Part shown: positions 56,861 through 64,000 of the stretch, piece by piece
How positions within the stretch are numbered: the stretch's first letter is position 1
Layout: each line of letters starts with the position of its first letter
Assembly: GCA_019914945.1 (NCBI GenBank)
Contig: CM034103.1
Coordinates: 7,564,001-7,628,000, forward strand
Source: Typha latifolia
Taxonomy: Eukaryota; Streptophyta; Magnoliopsida; Poales; Typhaceae
Reading direction: 5' to 3'
Length of the DNA: 64,000 nucleotides
Made by a program: the position numbers and the translations under genes
Notes under the pieces: model-generated
What the model saw: the letters and a program-made list of their open reading frames with translations, nothing else
Database searches by the model: none
What the model was told of the DNA's origin: nothing

Positions 56861-57345
56861 AGCATGATTGGTAGTCTTTTGTACTTAACTGCTAGTAGAC
56901 CTGACATTGCATTTAGTGTCGGTGTGTGTGCTAGGTTTCAGTCTGAACCTAAGGAGACACATTTGTTTGCTGTGAAATGTATTATAAAATATGTCGGTAG
57001 CACAGTTGACTTAGGTATCTGGTTTACGTATGACTCAGGAGCTATCATATCTGGATACACGAATTCTGATTTGGCAGGTTCATGTGATGATAGAAAAAGT
57101 ACCTCAGGTGGATGTTTTTATATTGGAAACAATCTGGTTGCTTGGCACAGTAAGAAACAAAACTCGATATCTTTATCTACTACGGAGGCCGAGTACATTG
57201 CAGCGGGAAGTTGTTGTTCTCAGTTACTATGGATGAAACAAATGGTCAAAGATTACGACATTGAACAAGATACTATGGTGCTTTAATGTGACAACATGAG
57301 TGCTATTAATATATCGAAAAATCCTGTTCAACACTCGCGTACATG
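56861..57345 (+). pseudogene. Copia B RNase H, C-terminally deleted
   Basis: MIGSLLYLTASRPDIAFSVG, SGYTNSDLAGS, RKSTSGGCFYIGNNLVAWHSKKQ, LSTTEAEYIAAGS. After a TAA at 57284-57286 it reads to NISKNPVQHSR and then jumps to TTTCAGATTTGTCGAGAG. About 240 bp present in copia A (21177-21419) are lost, removing the HHF...FTKPL end. Confidence 0.9.
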
Positions 57346-58261
57346 AGTGCTATTAGTTTCAGATTTGTCGAGAGTTTTTGTCATATAAAAAAAAAATTTG
57401 ATGCACTCCTAGATTCAATAATATACTCTTAACATATAAATATAATTTTTCTCTTGATTATGAGTTATTATAGTCAATTTTGTCATCTTGTAGTATATTG
57501 TATCATTTCTAATTTATTCACTCTCTCGACTTCTATGATAATTATACTGAAATTAATGCACTCATAACGTGTGTATATTCTTGAGTGAGCATGACATCAT
57601 GAATTTTTTTTTAAATAGCTCACTATTGACGTTGATTTGCACAGTTTGACCTCATGCTTAGTCATCACAAATGCGTTCATAAAAGATCAATGAAAAGGGC
57701 TGCAATGAGTTTGTGTGAAAACCATCTTATTTAGAGTCCAGTTTGACTCAGTACATTGCTTGCAAATTAAATAAAATTCTTTGATATTTGTGAATATCTT
57801 CTTGCATATTGGTTGATATGTACTACAAGAAAAGGGCTACCTACTCATGTGTGAAAGCTATCATTGCACCTATATGGTTTATATATAAAAAAATAATACA
57901 GGAAAAATTCCTATTCGGTTATGGAGAATAAGTCGAAAAGTGCAAATTTAAATACTAAGTCGGTTTGACTACTATGGTGTATCATTGTTTAAATAGGAAA
58001 GTTTATTTAAGAAGAATATTTCATGTTATCTATGCTCACATTGCATATGTATATTGTTATGATCAATCAAGATTAATTTAATTTTGAGTGATGCATTAGA
58101 ATTGATTATAATATGCTTTTGATGATTTGATTGATTTGTGTATGACTTATATCATTCGATTGTCATATTCTATGTCTTGAATCTATTTTGAATTTTTAGA
58201 GGTGCATCTCCAAAACGATTTTTTGATTTTTTTTCTTTGATTTTTTATTTAAAAAAAAGGG
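57346..58261 (+). other. Copia B non-coding region between pol and the extra ORF
   Basis: AT-rich. Its first 330 bp are shared with copia A (21420-21750); the rest is absent from A. No ORF. Possible spacer or untranslated region of the extra transcription unit. Confidence 0.6.
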
Positions 58262-58556
58262 GGCGTTCGAACGCAAATTTTTGAGTTCGAACGCGGTGAC
58301 TGGCGCGTTCGAACGCGCAGACTGGTGCGTTCGAACGCACTCGAGTATTCTTTATGTATTGCGTCCGAACCAAGGGTTTTCATCTTCCATCTTCCAAACC
58401 CTAGAAACCCTTCATTTTCTCCCTCTCAAATCTTCAAGATCTTGGTATTTTTCATCAAATTTCTCACTACAAGCCCTTTTAAAGGGTCGTTCTCCTCCGG
58501 ATCTAGCATCTTTCGGCCGAATTTCTGAGTTTTTATTCACTTTTGCGAGGTATGAT
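58262..58556 (+). promoter_or_regulatory. Palindrome cluster and gene-like leader upstream of the extra ORF
   Basis: Four TTCGAACGC copies in about 80 bp (58264, 58287, 58306, 58328), the second and third extended to GCGCGTTCGAACGCGC-like forms. A C/T-rich leader follows with AAACCCTAGAAACCC (a telo-box-like motif) near 58407-58421, then a G+C block ending TTGCGAG|GTATGATC, a good splice donor at about 58549. The arrangement resembles a plant promoter-proximal leader plus first intron. Function is inferred. Confidence 0.45.
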
Positions 58557-58813
58557 CATCCATCAATTTTCCTATTTTTTATTTAATTAAGTCTCTTGAT
58601 CTTGATTGATTTCGTGCGTTTTTGAGTTTTGATCACATTAAAGTTACTATCTTGATGTTTCTTGTGTGATTGAACGTGATATCTTAGCATTTTTAAGTGG
58701 ATGATGGATTTCATTTAGGGCCTTCATGGTTTCTTGGATTTTTTTTATTTCTTGCTCTCTTTTTGTTTGCTTTGGGCATGTATTGAATCTTACATCTTGT
58801 TTCTTTCTCAAGA

Positions 58814-59862
58814 ATGCCTAGAAAAGCTGTAGTTTCCAAGAAACCTAGGTCGCCACCGTTACCTACTTCGGCTCCAAAGTTTTCTAATTCAACGGCTGTC
58901 GGGCGGTACAAACATAATTTTGGGACCCGTCTAGTTATCTGTGAACGACCCGTGGTCATTTCCAATTTTTCTACTTTGGGGATAGAACAGATATTTACTG
59001 AGTGAGGATGGTTATCGATGTGTCGGATGAGCGGGACTGCTTATGTGGAAGTTGTTCGAGAATTTTTTTGTAATGCCACAGTTTTAGAACACTATATTCG
59101 TTCTACTGTTCGTGGGGTGTCTGTATACTTGGACTCAAATGTTATTCGCGCTAAACTTCGTCTTCCTGATGGTGAGTTCCAGTACCCCACGTCTGCTCCA
59201 CTTCCTGATGTTGATGAATATGCTTGCGCTGTATTGATCAAAGGGGAACGTTGGAAGGGAAACATGATGCCGCATGCGAAGCTGACACCAGTGGCTCGCA
59301 TGCTTCACCTATTTTGTATGTACAACGTCACCCCCAAGACTCGACATTCCAGTATTAGTCTGGATCGTGCATTCCTTCTTCATGCAATGTTAACTGGAGT
59401 TTCTGTTGATTTGGCTGCGGTGATCTATGATTTGATTCTCACAGCTGCCCAGAAAGAAGCACCTCGTGAGGGATTACCATTTGGCATATTTATTACAAAT
59501 TTGTGCACTCGAGTGGGGTGCGTGTGGATGCTTTGGAACCTTCTCTTACTTCGCACAAGCCATTGGATCGGATTACTCTTAAGCGGAGTCAAGCTCACGA
59601 CCAGTCGTCTCCTCTCAAGCCGTCCTCTTCCGCCGCTGGTCGCTCCTCGCACCTCGACAGTTCTGATGATAGCTCTGACAGTGACACATCTCACTCTGAG
59701 GGGGAGTTGCCACAGTACTCTGACTATTTTGATCACCTTAGTACTCAAGTGCAGGATCTCCATTCAGCCGTGAATGATTTACGAGCTGAGCAAGCTCGTC
59801 AGGGGACTGTCCTTGACTCTGTGTTGATGATTCTTCAGCGTCAGTTTCCTCCGAGTTCCTAG
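58814..59862 (+). pseudogene. Copia B extra 3' ORF, plant-transposon-protein-like domain
   Basis: ATG at 58814, right after an acceptor-like TTTCTTTCTCAAG. About 349 codons to TAG at 59862, with one TGA near 59003 and one 1-nt loss near 59508 (copia A keeps the base). The N-terminus is basic and Pro-rich. The middle (from CRMSGTAYVEVVREFFCNA through VRGVSVYLDSNVIRAKL, HSSISLDRAFLLHAMLTGVS to EGLPFGIFITNLC) matches the pattern I know from 'putative plant transposon protein' domains in plant retroelement ORFs. The end has a Ser/Asp-rich linker and a short coiled coil (VQDLHSAVNDLRAEQARQG). No signal peptide or transmembrane segment, so not an envelope protein. Its function is unknown. Confidence 0.75.
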
Positions 59863-60164
59863 TCTTTGGCATTTGTGGCAAAAAGGGGGAGAGTGTCTAG
59901 GTGTCTAGGTGTGTAGGGGGAGCATGGTAATAGGGGGAGTTTATTAGAGTCTTTCTGTCTTTCTAATCTTGCTTATAACTTTGCTTGGAGAAATTGTCAA
60001 CTTTGTCTGTTTAAGTACTTTTGAACTTATGCTCCATTGATAACTTGTGTTTGGACTGTTTATTCATTTCAAGTTATTTTCACTTGATCTTGGATTGGTA
60101 TATGTTTATTTGCAGGGATTGATGTGCAAAATATTCTAATCTTATTGATTGCTCAATTTTAAGT
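59863..60164 (+). other. Copia B 3' untranslated region, polypurine tracts, terminal PPT deleted
   Basis: AAAAAGGGGGAGAGTG near 59879, TAGGGGGAGCATGG near 59916 and TAGGGGGAGTTTATT near 59930 are PPT-like. The sequence collinear with copia A stops near 60160, and the terminal PPT plus the first part of the 3' LTR are missing. Confidence 0.8.
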
Positions 60165-61007
60165 CTGCGTTCACACAGATAGAGAGCCGCGTTCACAAAC
60201 GCATTCGAACGCGGGTACTGCGTTCACACAGACAGAGAGCCGCGTTCACAAACGCGTTCGAACGCGGGTACTACATTCACACAGACAGAGAGCCGCGTTC
60301 ACAAACGCATTCGAACGCGGGTACTACGTTCACACAGACCGAGAACTACGTTCATGCAACCTGAAGAATTCAAGTTGTCACGTTCGAACGCACTCGGGCC
60401 CGTTCAAACGCACCTGAGTTCGAGTCATGCCGTTCGAATACACCTGGGCCGCGTTCGAATGCACCAACGAAGTTTGATAAAATTGGACTTTCGTGAGTAC
60501 GGATAAGACTTGAATTTGGCTCTATCTTAGAGATCATATATAAGGATTGTGATGCCCTATCTTGAGAGTGGTTGAAGAAGCATTATTAAAGGAGACTTCT
60601 TGAGGCTACATCGGTTCTTCAACTATCAAGGTTCCACTCATCTACAAAACTTAATCTTTCGTCTTAAAGGCTATCTAGACGAAAGATCAATCTCGAGGGT
60701 TATTGAGATTGGACTTCAATTAAGAGAAGCAGTGAATCGTGGGTTCTAGCGAGCAAGACTAAGAGGAACAAAGTCGTTTGGATCGACGGGTTGTTTTGTG
60801 AGTCAGTCTTGTAACTACTACTATTCTAGTGATTGGTTTTGATCCGAGTTTGGATCCGTGGTTTTTTCCCGTTTGGGTTTTTCCACGTTAAAATCTTGGC
60901 GTTCATCTCTGCTTTCGTTCTTAATATTTCTACGGAGTTTTACTTAAGCGAACGAGTGATATCATTGCCTAGTATTTAGATACATACTTGTGTCTAGGGT
61001 TTTTTCA
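60165..61007 (+). repeat. Copia B 3' LTR, 5'-truncated
   Basis: 843 bp starting inside the palindrome array (TCTGCGTTCACACAGATAG) and ending TTTTTTCA before TSD TAAAC. The array (60165-60355) has units of about 54 bp. The deletion joins internal sequence GCTCAATTTTAAG to the LTR. Confidence 0.9.
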
Positions 61008-61260
61008 TAAACGATTCATTATCTGAACCGATCAAAGGAGCCTTCCATATTTTATGGGACAGCATATTCACACTCCAGCATAGCAGAGATGGGTCACAAA
61101 ATTGTTGGGGTATGATTATGAAATTCAATATAATAAAGGAATAGAAAATAGAGCAGCAGATGCACTATCGCGCCAACCCGATACTGCCGAACTTGCAGCC
61201 TATTCTTCTCTTACTTTTTCCTTCTTTGACGAGCTGAGGTATGCATGTACATCTGACCCA

Positions 61261-62640
61261 GATATTTTGAGATTGTTATAGGAGGTGTTGGATGATTTGG
61301 AGCGCCATCCAGAATTGGAGAATCGAGGCAGTTTACTGATGCACAGCGGATGCATTCGGGTGCTCGCAAATGATGGATTGCGACAGAAATTATTGGAGCG
61401 CTTTCACCAATCTCAAGAGGCCAGTCATGATGGTGTTTTGAGGACTTATAGGAGGACATATCAGAGTTGCTCGTGGCTAAGATTGAGACGAGATGTGAGG
61501 AGTTTTGTCCGTACTTACGAAGTCTATCAAAGAGCTAAGGCAACCACAGAGAAACTGGTCGGATTATTACAGCCTCTATTAATACCGGACCATATTTGGG
61601 AAGACATTTCTATGGATTTTATAGAAGGTCTTCCGCTAGTACGTGGTTATTCCATTATTTTTGTAGTGGTTGACAGATTGAGCAATTATGCATAATTTTC
61701 TGCATTGTTACATCCATTTTCAGTCAAGTTAGTGGCTAAAATTTTTATTAGAGATGTTGCTCGGTTGCATGATATGCCACGCATGATTGTCTCGGATCAT
61801 GATCGTGTATTTATGAGTAACTTTTCATTGGAGTTTTTTAGATTGTAGGGGACTCGATTGAACTTCAGTTTGGCCTACCATCCACAGACAGACGGTCAAA
61901 CTGAGGTGGTCAATCGAGGTATTGAGCAGTACTTGAGGTGCTTTGTTGGAGAGATGCCGAGACAATGGTTGGAGTTCTTATCGTGGCTGGAGTGGTCTTA
62001 CAACACCGCCTACCAAAGTAGCATTGGCATGACTCCGTTCGAGGAAGTGTATAGGCGCACGGCTTTGACACTACGCTTTTTGATCTAGTGGCATCTGCAG
62101 ATCGGATGGAGGTGGACTTAGCATTGATAGAGACACCACATTGAGGAGGTTGCGTGCCCATCTTAAACTTACTCAAAACTGTATGAAGCAAGTTTATGAT
62201 CGTAGTCATTGGGAGTAGGAGTTCGACATCGATAATTGGGTATTTGTGAGAGTACAACCGTATCGACAGGTGACCTTGTGTCCGATGCGTAATCAAAAGT
62301 TAGCACATCGCTACTTTGGTCTGTTTCGGCTGTCAGAGCGTATCGGTCCAGTTGCATACCATTTGGAGCTGCCAGAGGGGTCGAGAGTACATCCTGTCTT
62401 TCATGTTTCATTATTGAGAGAGCAAGCGCATTAGAGATCATGAGGTCGTTGGATTAGCTCTACCGAAGCTATTAGAGAAGATAGAGATCGTAGAGCTAGT
62501 TCGTGTACTTGCTAAGCCATCATGGTACTAGATTAGAGATGGAGATTCTAGTTGAGTGGCTTGGCAAGCTATCCGATTAGGCGACATGGGAGTTGGAGGC
62601 AGATATCATTGAGCATTTTCCTGACTTTACAACTTGAGGG
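61261..62640 (+). pseudogene. Gypsy C integrase and chromodomain
   Basis: EVLDDLERHPELENRGSL, GLRQKLLERFHQSQEASHDGVLRTYRR and VRTYEVYQRAKATTEKLVG (zinc region, with the first Cys of the usual C-x2-C lost: TYEVYQ). rve core: SMDFIEGLP (first Asp), VVDRLSNYA, VSDHDRVFMSNF (second Asp), then a TAG (CAG to TAG) and YHPQTDGQTEVVNRGIEQYLRCF with the catalytic Glu intact, and EWSYNTAYQSSIGMTPFE. The frame is broken at 62086. The tail ends with RIGPVAYHLELPEG, HPVFHVSLL and a chromodomain remnant (ILVEWLGKLSD*ATWELEADII) before TTGAGGGCAAGG. Confidence 0.88.
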
Positions 62641-62664
62641 CAAGGTGGGGGAAGCGTGGTGGGC

Positions 62665-63497
62665 TAATACACCTTGTTAGAGTCCTTTCTTATTGCATCA
62701 GTTTTTATTTTCATTAAACTAAATTTTTTGTAGGTCGCATTCGAACGCGGAAAGGGTCGCATTCGAACGTCTGCATCAGATTCGCAAAAATAGAGAATGC
62801 GAACCAAAATTATTATTATTTTATTAATTACTATTATTTTGGCTTGTTGGCTACCCTCTATAAAGGTGTGGATGGCAGCCAAAATCAGAATGCTATTGGA
62901 ATATTAGTTTCTTGCGTCTTTATCTTCTCTCTACCCTAATCTCCCTCTTCCCTCTTCACCAACCTACCACCTCTACCGTTGGCAAGGTCTCTCCTAACTT
63001 CTAATCTCTCTCATCTGTCGAATTCTCCCCCTTCTTTGGGATCTCGACCACTTCTTCCCCTTTGTCTTTATCCCTTAAGCAACATCATTCATCCACCCTC
63101 ATCTCCATTATCATCCATAACCCTAACATCCACTCCACCTGTCACCACCACCATCATCTGCAATATATTATATTTTTATCCCAGTTGTGTTTCGAATCTG
63201 AAAAGGGCATAAATACAAAAAACATAGATCAGGGAGTTATGGATCGATTCCACTTGGTTTCGTAATTTGCTGACTTCGGAAGGATATTTGGTGAATATTT
63301 TCTCTTGGTTGTAAGGACTATTTCATATAATAAATTCAGATTTTGAAGAGATCGTTCCGTAGCTTATCATTGGTATCAGAGTCTATCAATTTGATATCAT
63401 AGACACTATCATTGGTATTAGAGCCTATCAATTTGATATTGTAGAAACATATCATTGGTATCAAAGCCTGTCAATTTGGTACCGTAGAACCCTATTA
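62665..63497 (+). repeat. Gypsy C 3' LTR
   Basis: 833 bp starting TAATACACCTTGTTAGAGTC (TG decayed to TA) and ending in the three PBS-like units and ACCCTATTA. It is shorter than the 5' LTR mainly in the palindrome region (62735-62800), where several TTCGAA units are absent. Confidence 0.87.
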
Positions 63498-64000
63498 ATA
63501 GGAGACAACATGTTTTGGGAACTTAAGAGTCAGCTGCAAAAAAATAACAACTATCTCTGTTTGAATGTATTGATGTGTTTAAAACATGTTTTGGGAACTC
63601 AGGAGTTATCTGGATGTGTTTTGGATGTGTCTAAAATAGTGTCTTGGATGTTATGGATGTTCTGGATGTTTATATATTGGCAATCTGGGTTGGATACTGA
63701 CCGGATGTTTATATAATGGCAATGGTTATATGTTTTTGATGTTTTTGAGTATTGTTTGTATGTTTATGTTGATGCTGACTAGATATTCTAGATGTTGTTT
63801 GAATGTGTTGTTTGTATGTTTATGTTGATACTAACTGGATGTTTATGTTGATACTAACTGGAGGATTATGCTGATACTGACTAGATGTGTTTAAGACTAG
63901 TTCTAGGTGGACATGTTCTCTACGTGTTGTTACAAAATTGAATAGATTGAGTGCTTACAAAGTTATGGACATCTTACAAAGGAGTGAATGAAAAAGTGCT
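63498..64000 (+). other. MULE distal part, with 23-bp tandem repeats
   Basis: Sequence after gypsy C. A block TGTTTTGGGAACTYARGAGT is repeated near 63512 and 63585, and units of about 23 bp with the core TTTATGTTGATACTAACTGGATG recur between 63815 and 63895, with looser GGATGTTYTGGATG words before them. There is no ORF that continues the transposase. The MULE right end is not reached. Confidence 0.5.

Larger units (their letters stand above)
51630..61007 (+). mobile_element. Copia B: Sirevirus-type Ty1/copia element inside gypsy C
   Basis: Perfect TSD TAAAC (51625-51629 and 61008-61012). Same family as copia A, collinear from gag to the extra ORF. 5' LTR 1019 bp; the 3' LTR lacks its first 170 bp or so. 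Compared with copia A it keeps the leader and full length of the extra ORF but has lost 48 bp of RT and the end of RNase H. Confidence 0.94.
50737..61260 (+). pseudogene. Gypsy C reverse transcriptase and RNase H, fused to gag and split by copia B
   Basis: RT begins in frame with gag at ...[26 protein letters not shown], so protease and the first part of RT are deleted. Then [16 protein letters not shown], a degenerate Y/F-x-DD block (VLVFFDDILVYN near 51030), [18 protein letters not shown] and [15 protein letters not shown] follow. RNase H is WTDEATTAFKKLK, FVVECDASRFGVGDILMQ and LSTNEREMLAILHTVTKWRPYLIG to 51629. After copia B (51630-61007) it resumes with the SLEHLL-equivalent region, [19 protein letters not shown] and ADALSRQPD (to about 61180). 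Confidence 0.87.
48714..63497 (+). mobile_element. Gypsy C: Ty3/gypsy chromovirus in the MULE, split by copia B
   Basis: LTRs 48714-49679 and 62665-63497. Flanking 5-mers GTGGG (48709-48713) and ATAGG (63498-63502) differ by two G/A changes, so the TSD is only tentative. Coding content: gag fused to RT (protease lost), RNase H split by copia B exactly at TAAAC, then integrase and chromodomain after 61008. Same family as the solo LTR at 33004-38514 and closely related to gypsy D in coding sequence. Confidence 0.88.
30691..64000 (+). mobile_element. Mutator-like element (MULE), right end outside the window, heavily nested
   Basis: Starts GGTTTAATTACAGTAACACCCCC, a plant MULE-type terminus. Element sequence visible: 30691-32371, 45678-47406, 48536-48713 and 63498-64000. 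The gaps are gypsy D, LTR F3 and gypsy C (with copia B). The transposase order is PB1-like N-terminus, MuDR region, catalytic core, SWIM and CCHC knuckle. The right TIR and 9-bp TSD cannot be seen here. Confidence 0.75.

Noticed and set aside
58814..59862. Retroviral-type envelope gene
   Set aside because: It is in the env-like position, but no signal peptide, transmembrane helix or cleavage site is visible.
1..64000. tRNA, rRNA or snRNA genes
   Set aside because: Scanned by eye for conserved tRNA A/B boxes and rRNA words; none recognised. The tRNA-like matches are the PBS sequences only.

Overview
This is plant nuclear DNA, almost certainly from a flowering plant with a TE-rich genome (a monocot is possible but not shown). 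The evidence is one host-like gene with GT-AG introns and a dense nest of plant transposable elements: two Sirevirus-type Ty1/copia elements, three Ty3/gypsy elements and a solo LTR of one of them, six LTRs of an unnamed 3-kb family, a Mutator-like element (MULE), a plant-mobile-domain remnant and small MITE-like repeats. There is no bacterial, organellar or CRISPR content.

Layout. 1-6.2 kb: a minus-strand gene for a homologue of BORC subunit 8 (BORCS8/MEF2BNB). Its second intron is 3.9 kb and holds a dispersed repeat and a MITE-like repeat. 6.6-13.3 kb: a GGCT-rich repeat, then a solo LTR (family 'F', minus) split by a second F solo LTR (plus). 14.3-27.1 kb: copia A, a broken Sirevirus-type element with TSD ATATT. 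It carries a solo LTR of its own family inside its 5' LTR and an F solo LTR inside its extra 3' ORF. 27.1-29.2 kb: sparse sequence ending in a plant-mobile-domain pseudogene. From 29.2 kb to the window end: one nested stack.

The stack, outer to inner: plant-mobile-domain pseudogene > F LTR (29203) > MULE (about 30691 to beyond the window). The MULE holds three insertions. (i) Gypsy D (minus, 32372-45677) holds a solo LTR of family C (33004-38514), which holds gypsy E (33416-38043); D also holds F solo LTR 4 (38939-41672). (ii) F solo LTR 3 (47407-48535) sits in a MULE intron. (iii) Gypsy C (48714-63497) holds copia B (51630-61007). Most insertions show 5-bp target-site duplications that I read directly: ATATT (twice), GGGTA, TAAAC, GAGAT, ATTTT, TTATC, GCYTG, GAYAA, CKCCA and CATRC; only C's (GTGGG/ATAGG) is weak. 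The insertion order is therefore largely readable from sequence.

Most interesting points: (1) copia A and B carry an extra ORF after pol in the env-like position. It resembles a plant-transposon-protein domain and has its own leader, a telo-box-like motif, a likely intron and an upstream palindrome cluster. (2) The same 12-bp palindrome GCGTTCGAACGC occurs in the LTRs of the copia elements and of two different gypsy families, and upstream of that extra ORF. (3) Gypsy C LTRs end in a tandem array of PBS-like units. (4) Gypsy C and E have lost different pol segments, giving a gag-RT fusion and a gag-integrase derivative. No retroelement here looks able to move by itself. All homology calls are from motif recognition by eye; no database search was run.
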